A stretch of DNA of 64,000 bases from Auriscalpium vulgare (Eukaryota; Basidiomycota; Agaricomycetes; Russulales; Auriscalpiaceae), in assembly GCA_019915015.1 (NCBI GenBank), contig JAHBBC010000013.1, positions 1,302,001 to 1,366,000 on the forward strand, given 5' to 3'. Positions 1-11,558 of the stretch are shown here, piece by piece. Under the pieces are notes generated by a model. It did no database searches and was not told where the DNA came from. It saw nothing but the letters and a program-made list of their open reading frames with translations. Each line of letters begins with the position of its first letter. Position 1 is the stretch's first letter. The position numbers were made by a program, and so were the translations under genes.

Positions 1-20
1 TCTCGCACCTTGCCTCATCT

Positions 21-2115
21 ATGGGAGTCCATTCCCTCGAAGACCATCCGCCCAAGGCACGCGCCGCTCGCTCGAAGGCCGCCCCGAAAACTGACGAGCA
101 ACGGGCCCATGAGAAGAAGACCCGGCTCGAGGCGGACAAAAAGCTCGACAGCGATCTCAAGCAGGCGTTGGCGGACATCAACAAGATTGTCAACGGCATT
201 GCTGATGCCCACAACAAGTCCTCCGAGGACGTCGCCTCCCTTCTCCAACTCGGCTACTACGTGGCAAAGCAGCGACGCTCTCCGACTGTACCCAACGCGT
301 TGACATACTGCGAGGCCCGCTTTGATGACGGCCGCTGTAAGTTGGTCTCATCACATGACCATGACGTGCATGTCTAACGCCTTCCAACAGGGAAAGATGA
401 CGACGAAACAAAGGCAGAGATCTTCGAGATCGTCAAGCTGGCGAAGGCAGGCGGCGGTCACAAATGCCTCAGTGAAGAGCAGCAAGACAAGCTCCTCGAG
501 ATACTTCAAGATGAGCGCGACGAGAAGGACACCGGCGTTGTGCGGCGGCCGCTCGTGCAGATGCATGACATCCGCACGTCTCTCGATGAAGTCGACCACT
601 TGGTGCGTGGGAACCATTTCCGTAGGAACATAGAACTGACGCACCAGCTCCAGCTCAAGGGCGTCCACCAACGTAGCGGGCTTGAATACATGATGTTCGC
701 TGCACCGAGCTCGGCTGCGGGCTGGGCCGAGGCATCCATGTATTCGTCGCAAGCGGGCAGTGACTTCGTCACTCAAATTCTTCGCTTGAAGATCTCTGAA
801 GCTCCGAACAAGTTCAAGGCCTATTGCGTCAATCACGAAGGCCTGGCTGGTATGTATCTTGTGTTCTTTGCGAGCGCTCTGCATGACATGTGACATTGCT
901 AGGTGTCATCGAGCATGAGCGTCTCGCAAGCGGAAGTGACAGTCGAAAGGCGAAGCGCCAGTTCATTACCGACACACTACGTGATCAGAGCCGTAAGTTC
1001 TAACCCTTTCGTTGAAGATAATGCGCTCATCTTGCTGCCTAGGGGGTCACAGCGGCAAGCGAAATCTTCGCGTGGAGTGGACGTCATGGGACGAGGCCAT
1101 GACGAAACGCCACGGCCTTGTCCTTGAAGGCTGGCCCCTCAACGACCTCGTATCCCCGTCGAATATGAAGACCACAGGTGACATTGTCCGCGTGTATGAC
1201 GCCGTATTGAGAGGGGACTGCTACGTTCGGAAGATGGACGACAAGGAGTGGAAGAAACATCTCAAGACCTGTGCGGCACAGCCTTCTCAGCCCAGCGGTA
1301 CAATTCTCAACACCTGGCAGTCGGCCACGCCGTCGTCATCCACTGCGACACCTGCCACATCGTCCGAGTCCACAGCGCCACCGCTGCCGCCAACACCGGC
1401 CACATATAGCACCCAACCCACATGGCGTGCTACCGCTGCCGTTGACTCCGAATCGACTGTCACCCCGCTCCCTGGCGCCGACGTTATGCCTGAGGCTGCG
1501 CCCAACGATGCTCCCGTGCTCCCGATCGCCGCGGCTGTCATCACGCCGGCGCCTGCTACCGCGCTCACCAGCGCGCCTGCTCTCACCCCCGCTATCGCAT
1601 CTGCTCTCACCCCCGCCATCGTGCCTGCTCTCACTCCCGCCATTGCGCCTGCTTTTGCCCCCGCCGTTGTGCCTGCTCTCTTCCCCGCCATCGCGCCTAT
1701 TGCTGAGGCCGCCGCCACGCCGGCTGTCGCCGGCATCGCCGAGGCCGCTGCTATCATGCCCGGCCTCGCCGGTATCGCTCCCGTGCCCGGCCTCAATCTC
1801 GCACCGGCGACCGACACCGCGATGTTCGCGACGTTGCCCTTCAATGTCAGTGAAGAAAGTGCGGAACATGCTGCGTGGCTGGCCCTCACGGAAATGCAAA
1901 TGCAGCCAGAGAAGCGGCCCCGTGAAGATTCCGACACCAACGAATACCCGCACAAGTCCCCTCGCTGTGGCGGTGCATCTGGGCAGGAGAATACAGCGCC
2001 AGAGCTGATTCTGCCTCATCACGCGGCCTCTGCAGATGGCTTACTTCATCCTGTCAGGTATAGCCTCACAGATATCTTGAATTCGGACGTTGCGGAGGGA
2101 ACCATGCTTTTTTAG
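21..2115 (+). CDS. Unknown four-exon protein with alanine/proline-rich repeat tail
   Basis: Four exons (21-336, 391-849, 903-992, 1043-2115) join through GT..AG introns of 50-54 bases into one open frame of 646 codons (645 residues). The first ATG is only 20 bases from the window edge and no stop lies upstream in frame, so the true start may be outside. The N-terminal half is charged and Lys/Glu-rich and ends in a folded-looking part with WTSWDEAM and EGWPLNDL. The C-terminal third (codons from about 1,560-1,790) is a degenerate repeat of PALTPAIAPA-type units, then an acidic tail. I recall similar EGWPL-type proteins as Agaricomycete-specific hypotheticals, but no function is known to me. 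The exon structure looks intact. Confidence 0.7.
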
Positions 2116-2248
2116 TGCAGTGGGTTTTACTTAGTTGTGTCGTACTTAGTCCTATGCAATGAATAGATATGACTTAATACTGTTTGGAAGTGAGATAAGA
2201 TAACATCAAACGATCATGACGCGAGCCAACACTCTCGGGTCGCGCTCG

Positions 2249-2633
2249 TGGCTGGACATCCCGTAAAGGAAGGGGCCCTGTGGGACGTGTGCTGGCTGAG
2301 CAGGAGGGCTTCCCTGAAAGGAAGGCCGCCTGTGGGACATGCACACAGGGCCACAGGCTTGATGCCCGGGGGCTTCCCAGAAGGGAAGGAGGCCTGTGGG
2401 ACGCTTGGGCACCAGCGGGAGGGCTTCCCGGAAAGGCAGGAGGACTGTGGGACGTGCTGGTACTGTAGGCTTGGTGTCGGCGGGGTGGCTTCCAGAAGAG
2501 GAAACTGGCCTGTGGGACGTGCAATGCACTGGGAGTCAGGATGGGCTTCCCAGAAAGGCAGGCGGCCTGTGGGACGTGTCGAGGACGCGTCGGCGGGAGG
2601 GCGTCCCGAAAGGGAAGGTGCGCTGTGGGTCAC
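2249..2633. repeat. Degenerate minisatellite, seven units of 51-65 bp
   Basis: Seven units share a core GGGCTTCCCRGAAAGG followed about 6 bases later by CCTGTGGGACGTG. The CTGTGGG core starts at 2278, 2330, 2394, 2445, 2510, 2567 and 2623, so spacing is 52, 64, 51, 65, 57 and 56. Two weaker units may follow near 2680 and 2740. The array is open in several frames on both strands, a by-product of repetition rather than evidence of a gene. Confidence 0.8.
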
Positions 2634-3879
2634 CGCTCGCTACAACTTCGCAGGGCGGGACTACTGCATTAGGCAGGCGACCAGTGGGACAAGCAAATAA
2701 TATATTTTGCTATACTACTGTAACAGGAAGGCGCGCTGTGGGTAGCCCGTATGGGACGGTAGCCGAGGCGGATGATATCGAACTAGGGCCAACCAGGCAC
2801 CCCTGTGTTATGCCCTAGTTCGGTACTGAAGTGATGAGGGGTAGGTGGCAAGTCCGCGCGGCAAGGCCTACAGACGGTTTACTCCCACTCGGCCGCGTTC
2901 TCTGTCTACGCCACCCCTGGTTCAATGGCTGGTAGGTTCTATTCGTTATGCTCGCTCTCATTGTCTGACCGAATGCTCGTCAATTGGTTCTGCCAAAGCC
3001 AACTGTGGATGGGTGAGTCGTCCTGGCACGGTGGTCACCTGGTTCTCGCCTGCCGTCTTGCCCAGGGAGGTCGGTATCCGGCCCGAGATGTCTCAGGTGC
3101 AAGATTCGTATCGGGGTGTCGAATGCTTATGCCAAATCGGGGCTCGGCTTGACCGATCTCAACGTGCCTGGATCTCAAGGCCGCATCAGCCAGCCAGCTT
3201 GCCTTTGTCAAGCTACACGCTCAACGTTCGCGAGTGGTGAGGATTCAGGGCGCGCAGGCAAGCGATTTCTATCGGCAGAGGAAAGTCGTCAGGTAAGTAT
3301 GCATCCTCTTGTTCCGGCTGTCGGAATGTCTGGAGGCGGGACTGCAACAAACTTTCTAGAGCGCTCGGACGCTGCTCCGTTTCTGCACACAGCAAGACTC
3401 GCACTTATATTGTACTGCGCGCGCTCGGGGCCTCGTGCAAATTGCGCGCGTGGGTAGTCGCCTTATAATTCCTCCGAATAACAAGTCCAATTTGCTCCGC
3501 CGGAGGCGGACTATATTGTACCCGTGGTATGACACACCTGAGGCAAAGAAATGGTTCACATTACGTGCGGTAAGTATACGCTGCTCGAAAATCCGTCGAC
3601 GGCGAGGCCCATATCTCTGTCACCAACCGAGACATAAATAGGTGACCGGGAATGTGGTGCTCGATCAAGAGCGTTTGGTGGTGCACGCGCGGCGGACCGG
3701 ACATGGCTGTAATTTTCGATGAGGGTGAGTAAGAATGGTCTGACTGGGAGGTGCGGGTGCCGCTGTCGTATGGCGCCTCGAATCCAAACGACAACTGAGC
3801 GGGCTGCTTGCTTTGCGTCAAATCCAGTCAATATTTCAATATTCCTGTGGGCTGCTCATCAGCAGAAATCCTCCATAAA
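2634..3879. other. Intergenic stretch, no gene recognised
   Basis: Short ORFs exist but show no domain, splice logic or paralogue support. Near 3847-3870 the sequence GGGCTGCTCATCAGCAG matches, in inverted orientation, a site at about 6602-6616 beyond the second F-box gene. It therefore marks the outer edge of the inverted F-box duplication. Confidence 0.5.
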
Positions 3880-5067
3880 TCATAGCCAACGCACCTGAAA
3901 ATGAAAAGGCGTTTCATATCTCCCAAATCGTACACCTCTGGCGCGGCACATGGCCTCCAACGCGGTTTGCACAGTCATCGTGACATTGCGCGACACAGTG
4001 ACCAGCTGCAGCTCCGGTAGCAGGCGAAGAGGGTCGACCGCGAGCTCTGCGCACGCGCGCGTCTCCGATCAGGGGTGGTAGCCGACGTGCCGCAACGACG
4101 GAGGTAGCGTGACGTGTTGCTCGGGCAACTCGCCCACAACGAGAGTCTTGAGCTGGATGAGTTGCTCCAGAATTTCCGGCGGAACAAAATCGTTCATGAT
4201 GTGCAGCAATTCAAGCTGTGGCAAGATGCCCGTAGAGATGAGCTGTTTGTACCGCTGTTTGTGGTACCACCGTGGGTGAAGCAGAGAGAGATGGCGCAGC
4301 GCGGGGAGGGGTCCCGCAAGCAAGCTGCAAGAAAAATGGTTGAGTTCGAGGAACTGGAGGGCCTCTACTGAAAGGGGCAGCGGATCCTCGTCGTATTCGT
4401 ATGGAGCATCATTGAATACGAGCACACGTGCGCCCGGGAACATGGTCGCGATGGTTCTGCAAATGGTTTTGCTCATGTTGACTAAAACCAGGAACACGGG
4501 CCTCAGCTGAATCGTGCGCAGGCGTGCATCCAAGTCGGCACTCAGGGCCTTGTTATTCTGGTCCCAGCCGCTAAACAATATGCCCTCGACGTTGCGGCAG
4601 AGTTCCAGCAAACGGAGGCATACGCTGCCATAGCGGGGTGGATGCGATGGCCAGGCGAGCTCAATGTACCGGACGTGCGCGGCGAGGTGCGGGCAGGTTT
4701 TGAGGGTGTGTACCAGGAGTCGGATATTGCACTCGGGGTAGTGCATCTGATAGCCCCGGATGCGGCGGAAGAGGAGGCGCTGAGCGATGGGAGTCCACGC
4801 GCGGCAGACAAGCGCACATGCGCGAAGGGGGGTACGATCGATTTTCTCGGATTGGGACAGGCGGAATACCCATTCCATGATGATAGTATGGACGTCAAGA
4901 GGCACGTCGACGGTCGGCATGAGGGTGTCCGGAGAGGAGGTACCGAGCTGGTGGGCAATGACTCGGATACTTACTTCAGCAGAATCTTGAAGTTCCCACG
5001 CGGCGGCACAATCCTTGCACGCAGGGACGCTCATCGTCAGCACACTGCCTCTCAACATCTTGACCAT
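3880..5067 (-). pseudogene. F-box protein copy with in-frame stop near the C-terminus
   Basis: This reads as an F-box protein: the F-box (about residues 50-100, with RACALVCRAW) is followed by leucine-rich segments ending in PEQHVTLPPSLRHVGYH. F-box proteins normally recruit substrates to SCF ubiquitin ligases through Skp1. The frame opens at 5067, but paralogues suggest the conserved start is the internal ATG at 4920. A TGA at 4069-4071 stops translation after GYHP. Beyond it the same frame continues for about 60 codons (AELAVDPLRLLPELQLVTVS...) to a stop at 3880, clearly matching the tail of the neighbour at 5249-6388. The copy is therefore either a slightly truncated 332-residue protein or a young pseudogene. 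It is head-to-head with its paralogue, 181 bases away. Confidence 0.75.
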
Positions 5068-5248
5068 TCGATCGACTGGATCTGTGTTTCAGCTCATTTT
5101 TTTGTTTTCTTCGAGCATCGAGACTCCCTGTCCTACACGTCCACCTAGTGTGCCGCCGCCAACACCAACGGCTTTCTGAACAGGTGTTAGAGAGAGCGAG
5201 GATTGTGAATCCCCTTATTCATCCGGTGCGTAGTACATTTCATTTTCC
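5068..5248. promoter_or_regulatory. Shared intergenic region of divergent F-box pair
   Basis: This 181-base gap separates the start codons of two divergently read F-box paralogues and must hold both promoters if both are expressed. No clear TATA box or other named motif was identified. The function is inferred from gene layout only. Confidence 0.4.
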
Positions 5249-6388
5249 ATGGTCGTTGGCACTCATCGTCAATTCTCTAGTGTCAAGGCCGCGATCGATC
5301 CTCCTTGCAATCGAGCCAGTCAAAGCACGCTGATGGCGACGGAAATTTTTCTGGATGTCCAGATCCTGATCATTGAATGGGTCTTCCGATCGTCCCAACA
5401 CAACACTATCGATCTTGCCACCCTCCGCGCATGTGCGCTCGTCTGCCGCGCATGGTCTCGCCCCGCTCAGCGACTTATCTTCCGCCGCATTCGGTGCACA
5501 GATTTGCAAGATGAATCCTGCGATATCCACCTCCTCGTCCGCACCCTCAGTCTACTCCCGCACCTCGCCGCGCACGTCCGGTACATCAAGGTCGCCTGGC
5601 CATCCCATCCGCCCGACTACAGCGACGTCTGCCTCAGTCTGCTAGAACTCTGCCGTCACGTCGAGGGTATATCATTTATGGGCTGGGACTACAACAACCA
5701 TGCCTTGAGCGCCGAATCGGATGCACGCATGCGCGCGATACAGCTGAGGCCCGTGCTACTGGAGGTGATTGGTTTGGACAAAGCAATTTGCAGAAACATT
5801 CTGGATATGTTCCCTGGGGCTCGCGTGCTCGGATTCAGGACTGATTACGAACATCCGCTGCCCCCCACAGTAGATGCGCTCGAGATAAACGCGTATAGCG
5901 CTGATCATTTCCTCTCGCATTTCCATTCCCTCCCCGCACTGTGCTCTCTCTGTCTAATCACCCCCTGGTGGCCAGGCGGCACGCTGGGGAACCACCTCAT
6001 TTCTTCGGGCGTCCTCCCACAGCTCCAATATCTCGAGATCCGGGGCTTTTTCCCGCCACAAGAAATTCTGGAGCAGCTCTTCCAGCTCAAGACCCTCGTC
6101 GTGTCCATGTTGCCCGAGCAACACGTTACGCTACCTCCGTCGCTGCAGTACGTCGGCTACCACGTTGACTACCTTTCCTGCGGGGTGGCGCCGGCCACGG
6201 AGCTCGTGGTCAATCCTCTTCGCGTGCTGTCGGAACTGCGGCTCGTCACTGTTACGCGCGAGCTCAAAAATCGTGTGCAGGCCGCGCTGGAAACGATGTG
6301 CCGCGACAGAGGCGTTGATTTTGGAACCTATGCATCGCCTGCTTGTTTCCAGGTCCGTATGCCGTGGTCGATGGATGACTTTTGCTGA
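5249..6388 (+). CDS. F-box protein, intact copy
   Basis: Single-exon gene of 379 residues. An F-box-like segment occurs at about residues 30-80 (IIEWVFRSS, RACALVCRAW, AQRLIFRRI), then a leucine-rich C-terminal region with the family signature PEQHVTLPPSLQYVGYH at about residue 285 and a tail lacking in the neighbour. The likely role is a substrate adaptor of an SCF ubiquitin ligase, inferred from the F-box only. Paralogues in the window are the minus-strand copy at 3880-5067, the wreck at 39501-39925 and the truncated copy at 61347-61890. The conserved start in all four corresponds to the ATG at 5333, so the first 28 residues may be untranslated. Confidence 0.8.
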   Translation: MVVGTHRQFSSVKAAIDPPCNRASQSTLMATEIFLDVQILIIEWVFRSSQHNTIDLATLRACALVCRAWSRPAQRLIFRRIRCTDLQDESCDIHLLVRTLSLLPHLAAHVRYIKVAWPSHPPDYSDVCLSLLELCRHVEGISFMGWDYNNHALSAESDARMRAIQLRPVLLEVIGLDKAICRNILDMFPGARVLGFRTDYEHPLPPTVDALEINAYSADHFLSHFHSLPALCSLCLITPWWPGGTLGNHLISSGVLPQLQYLEIRGFFPPQEILEQLFQLKTLVVSMLPEQHVTLPPSLQYVGYHVDYLSCGVAPATELVVNPLRVLSELRLVTVTRELKNRVQAALETMCRDRGVDFGTYASPACFQVRMPWSMDDFC

Positions 6389-6970
6389 CGTCTAAGTGCG
6401 CCATCCCACAGCGACCTAAAAATATCGACTGGATTTGAGCCAACGCAAGCCGATCTCTCAAGTGACCGCACTCCTGAACATTTGGGCATCACGACGCTAT
6501 CTATGCGCTCTATATGCGCGGACTATGGCCTTTTTTAATATTCCCGCTCATCAGGGGGAATCCATATTTATTGAGAGGCGCCTGGCATCGGACGCGCCCA
6601 TGCTGATGAGCAGCCGAAAATTCGACAGAAATCGCAGAAGTCCGCAAGACGGAGCGCGAGCACTGAATTGGCGGACGCACGCTCTTCCTCCCCATTCGAC
6701 CGCCATGCGTTGCCTCACTATGGTGTGTATCCGCGCCGTCTGGGGCTCTTGATCTGCCTGCCCAGAACGTAGGCATACTCACCGGTGGAAGGCGCGGGGG
6801 CTGGACACGTGAGTCGTGGGAACTGTGTCCGACCTGGACAAAGGACGCTCGAGTCTTTATTTCCGCGCCCTGCACCTTTCTTTTCGCCCCCGCACTTATC
6901 TTTCTGTCCCCGACCCCATCTATCCAAATCTCTCAACGACTACCTCGCTGCGCTTGATTCTCTCAATACA
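6389..6970. promoter_or_regulatory. Upstream region of coiled-coil F-box gene
   Basis: The stretch from about 6780 to 6970 resembles 53130-53298, upstream of the paralogous gene (shared GTGAGTCGTGGGA and TCAATACAATGCAAG), so promoter and 5' leader were duplicated with the gene. The region 6535-6640 is an inverted match to 3840-3870, the outer edge of the F-box duplication. No gene is seen here. Confidence 0.4.
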
Positions 6971-8829
6971 ATGCAAGCTTCTGGGATGCTCGTCAGCAAC
7001 AGGTGACTAGTACATTCCCTTGACCTACAGAGAAGTCTTCTTACAGGATGAGCAGGCGGGACGATGGGCTCCAAGAACACGATGCAGTCTGGCTGAAGGC
7101 CGCGCACTATAGAATCAGCCAGCTCGAAGCGGTCCATCTTCCGTCCTCCTACACACACGCGACCCTTGAAAGCGTCGACGCCGCAGAGCGCACTCTCAGA
7201 GATATGCAGGACGTGCACCGCGCCCGGCTCCAGGCAGAAGAAGACGCAATCGAGGCAGCAAAGGAGGAGGTTCGCAAGGCATATACTGTCGACGATAAGG
7301 CCATCGGCGCCGCCCGACGTGCGCTGCGTCAGAAGCGGAACTCCCTTCTCCCCGTCGCCCGCCTCCCACCCGAAGTCCTGCGGACTATCTTCTCTTTCTG
7401 CTCAGAGGTCGACCATCCGCTCATAGAACCATGGCTCAGCCCGCGCATCGGGTGGCTCGCAGTGACGCGCACCTGCCGGCGTTGGCGGGATGTTGCGCTT
7501 GAGCACTCGGGACTCTGGGCCCACGTCTCATCATCGTTGGGACCCGTTTGGACAAACGTGTTTGCGGAGCGCGCGCGGAAGATGCCACTCTTCGTCGAAT
7601 TTCCGCCCGATAGGCTTTCCGACCCACCTGCCTGGCAATCCCAGTTTGTTGCGGAGAATATCTCGCGCACGGCACATCTAGAAATGGGCTTCGATCTTTG
7701 GGAAGACGTCTCAAGTGTATTCAGCACGGGAACACCGCTCTTATACACACTCAAATTGACGTGTATGGACTTGCTTCCGGATGACTTTCTGGGAGGGCAC
7801 GCCCCGGCATTGCGCGTCCTTCACTTCTCGACAGAATGTCTTGACATGCCATTGAGGCTGTCGATCTTTGCACACCTCACCAGCCTACAAATCATGAACA
7901 CCTGCGACCCCGCCCAAGACTATTCTTTTGCCCAATTTATCAATGGACTGCTCGACGGACTGGAGGGGATGCGCGAGCTGGAACGGCTCAAGATAATCCT
8001 TCTCAATAAGAACGAGAGCAATGTCGCAGGGGAGAAAGTGTTGCGCCACAGGGTCACCCTTGCAAAGTTGGCATATTTGGAGCTGACTGCCTCCGTGCGA
8101 GACACATTCATACTCATCTCCCTCCTCCCGCTGCCGGCCCACGCCATCGCCTGCTACAACTTGAACCTGAGGGCATCCACACCACCGTACCTCCCGGACT
8201 GCTTCTTTCCCCTCCTCCTCGCGTCCGTCCACTCCCACGCCGATCCCGTCGGCGAGCCCTCCAATGCCATCACCGGCCTCAACATCGGCACCGTCAACTC
8301 GGGTCGCGACGCCGTCATCACCGCGCGAACGGACGCGCATACGCATGCGCCCGCCCTCACCGTACGCTTCATGGACCGCACGTGGCCCACGCGCGTCGCC
8401 CTGCCTGCCCTGGCATCCGCGCACTTGGTGGAGTTGACGCTCGACTGCGACGTGCTCAGCCACTGCCCATGGCCGGACCTGCCCGCGCTGCGGCGCCTCG
8501 CGGCAACGAGCGCGGCGGTGGTGTCCGTCTGCGTGGGCCTGCGCCGCGCGCCGTATGTCCTGCCCGGGCTCGCGGCCCTCGCGTTCGTGGACGTGTGCAT
8601 CTCGTCGAAGGCCGCGAACGCGACAGCGCAGGGCGATGCGATACGGAAGCTGCCGTGGACGTTGGCTGCGCGCGCAGCGGCCGGGTGCAGACTGGAGGAG
8701 CTCGATTTGGCGCAGTGCGATGTGGAGGAGAAATGGGTGGTGCGCGCGAAGAAGCAGCTTCTGAAGAGTGGGATAAGGATGCGTGAGAGAGGGCGAAGCG
8801 GAGCAGAGAAGACGACCGACGGCGAGTGA
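6971..8829 (+). CDS. F-box protein with N-terminal coiled coil (copy 1)
   Basis: Two exons: a 32-base first exon (6971-7002, MQASGMLVSN) and 7047-8829, which join in frame to 604 residues. The start is chosen because the paralogue at 53299 has an identical-length micro-exon. Residues about 15-100 form a charged helical region (DAAERTLRDMQDVHRARL), followed by the F-box-like motif LLPVARLPPEVLRTIFSFCS and WLAVTRTCRRWRDVAL at about 110-160, then leucine-rich repeat-like segments. This layout matches the common Agaricomycete F-box-like family whose members are predicted ubiquitin-ligase adaptors. No frame damage is seen. Confidence 0.85.
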
Positions 8830-9010
8830 GTGATACGCCTCATAGCTCACAGTTACGATTCCTACGAATCGTTGCTTATGTCATCCATATACAGCGTTTT
8901 TTCGACCCCATGCAACGATCATCTGTGTCGCCTTTTATGGAAATTCGCTCCCACGTTTCTTTTCTCCTCTCGCTTTTCTGTTCTAATCTTTCAAAGTACA
9001 TAGATAAGGC

Positions 9011-11019
9011 TCAGACATGATGCTGACGATGTTCTGTGCACGCTAATGTATAGTACTTGGGTGGCATGAGAAGGGGTAGTGGGTAGATTCCAAGCGTTGA
9101 CTTGATGGTATCAGCTAGCACTGCCAGTAAGTAAATCTCTATGTGCCGGAGATTTGCTTCCGGTTCCGCGATCATGTTCCCCACCTGCTTCAGAATCTGG
9201 GGGTTGAAACCTGATGTGTCGCTCGCCAAGTGTTGTTGAACCGGGTACGCACTGACCAGGTCCCTCAATACCACTAGCCAGCCCATTCTGGCTGTCACAC
9301 TCTCCAAGCTCCATGCCGGCGGCCGGTCCACGCCATTGAAGAAGATGAATCGCTTCAGGAGGTCGCTGCGGGGGTGACTTGCCTGGACCTGTGCCAAGTC
9401 CCTTCCGACGTCTGATTCGGCAAGACCCAGCTCTGCGTCCAAACGGGCAAGATCGAGGAGGAAGGAATGCAGGGTAAGCTTGTAAATGAATGTCGAACGG
9501 TTGTCCAGGTTGTCAAACGTGTCATGCCCAGCCCGGCATCCGCACGCCATCGGGGTGATGGGTATAAGATGACCAGCCTTGATCAGGGTGTCGTCTTCCG
9601 GTGTGAAGAAGGATGTAGAACCGAACTGATAAAACAGCTCGCCATCAAAAATGTAGTCGCTTGTCGGGTCGAACTTTTCATTCATCGTTGGTGTCGTCTT
9701 CTTCCAGTATGTGTCGCTCAGAAAATCGCGCCAGCCCTGCGTTGTGAATCCAGGTTGTCCGGCTCGAATCCTTCGTTCACTGGAGGAGTACAGCTGTTGC
9801 GCACGCAGATAGAACTTCGTCTGCAGCTCCTCAGCGCGGCCCCAGAAAAGAGGCGGGGGTGGTAAATCAAACTTGCGAGGATAGGATTGACTCTTGAGGA
9901 TACGATGATCACATGCGTGTAGCATGGCCTGATCCCAGATGGCGACCGGGTGTGGTAAGTACTCCGGCCGATCGCTAGGCCGATCAGAGAGCCAGCGTCG
10001 AAGCTCGGGATGTTGGACTTCGCGTACCCATCTACGGTCTTCACATTATACATCAGTCGACCACCCATTCTTCACATGTGTTACTACTTACCTTTTCCCT
10101 TTCCGTGCATACTCTGATACTGTGCTGAAGGCTTCCATTCATCTATGCGCGGGCTGTATCCTCTTGCCGCACTCTCGAACTTGCTATGTGTGTCGGTTTT
10201 CGGTGGGTAAAACCAAAGCGGGCCCTCATGCTCTGTTACTGGTCTTGGGTCTCCAACCGTTTGTACGCGCGTTCCTCGGGCCGTCCCCCTGACCCTGCGC
10301 CCGTAGTCCAACGAGGCTGTCGAGAGGTTGAGAGCAAGAAATATTGGAAAGCCGTGTCGTGAGATGTCGCGGTAAGTGAACCTGTCTGGGGAAATGCATC
10401 CCCTCATTGCCCTTCGCGCGTTTCCTGTAATTGCGTTGTCGTGCCCTCCATGGTCAATGTCGCGCCACCAGAGGATGAATCCCGTCACCTCCAAGAGGCC
10501 TCGCTGAGCTGCTCTGACGCACATCAACAGTTGGTTCCAGCTTGGCAAGCCATCGCGGATGTCGGCGCGGGCTACGCGTGCGCGGAGGAGGGCATCGAAG
10601 GGGATAGTGATAGTCTCCGCCATGTCCGTCAATGCGGCACGTTGAAGTTGAAACTTCATGCCTTTTGCCCATTCGATGCGCTGATTTAGACGTCCCAGGA
10701 AACCAGCCTTAAGTGAATAGAGGCGGGGCTTGTCCGATGTCTGGACCATCTCGCTTCGCAATGGAGTCTTCCACAAAATCTCCACATCCAATTGGATGTC
10801 ATGATCGCCCGTCGGGAGCGGGATGTAACCGAGATACGGCGCTGTGGCATCGAACGGTTGTGGGAAGGCTGTCCACTCGTGTTCGCCCCACCAGCCGTCC
10901 GGATAGATTCTTGCGACATCAGATACACGTTGTTCAAAAATAGTTCTTGTATTCAGAGCAATAAGGCCTTGTCTTGAATTCGGCGCGCTCGTCCACGCAT
11001 CATAGCTCTCGGAAGACAT
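9011..11019 (-). CDS. Unknown conserved two-exon protein
   Basis: Exon 1 (11019-10092) and exon 2 (10038-9011) join across a 53-base intron (GTAAGT..AAG) to one frame of 652 codons (651 residues). The ATG at 11019 begins MSSESYDAW. Visible features are a Trp-rich N-terminal part (YPDGWWGEHEW), a central basic helical part (RIEWAKGMKFQLQRAALTDM) and a C-terminal part with WRDFLSDTYWKKTTP and CGCRAGHDTF. No signal peptide, membrane span or catalytic motif was identified. I recall related proteins only as Agaricomycete hypotheticals. Neighbours give no functional clue. The exon structure and frame look intact. Confidence 0.7.
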
Positions 11020-11558
11020 TGTTCAAGCCAGTGAACGTACTGGTCCTTCTGAAGTCGGGCTTGTTAGTTACTTATGTACGGAGTCTACATTGTGCTGCGC
11101 ACCTGTTGCCTTTCGCACAACTCCCCAGTAGTCCTTCCTACTTCTCTGCCGTCCAACTCTTATCCTAGCCACGTAACGGTCGCTGCGATGCGTCGTAATC
11201 CCTACCTTACATACGGCTCTGATCAGCAATTTGCTCCTGTTTTTCCCTAATTGCAACATACCTGCCCTTCTCTTACGGATGTCTGCTCCTGATACGTACA
11301 ATGCTCGTACGAGCTCTCTTGATTTTGAATCTGTGACAGCTCGAGGTCGCCTACTAGTACGCGGGCGAAGTCTGACGTCGAAGATGAACCGCGCGGTGGA
11401 TACGGGGAAGTCTTGAGGCAGTGTTCTGAAGGCCAGCTAATGACATATCAACAAGATGGAAAGAAGGGTCGTTGTTGCGACGCACCGCAGATATGATACC
11501 GCCCCAGGCTGCAGACAGTGCTGTTGAAGGGCGCAGAAAGACACTGTCAAAGGCAAGT
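11020..11558. other. Intergenic, nothing recognised
   Basis: No ORF with support, no repeat partner in the window and no RNA motif was seen here. Confidence 0.4.

Noticed and set aside
1287..2022. Long ORFs antisense to the Ala/Pro-rich exon
   Set aside because: They arise because the repeat is GC-rich and free of stops in several frames. The plus-strand frame alone joins with three upstream exons.
2845..3240. ORF of 131 codons in the intergenic region
   Set aside because: No domain, no paralogue, no splice partners, and overlapping alternative frames of equal quality.
7885..8850. 321-codon ORF on the minus strand inside the F-box gene
   Set aside because: Shadow of the real gene. The plus frame has an F-box, a paralogue and a conserved micro-exon.
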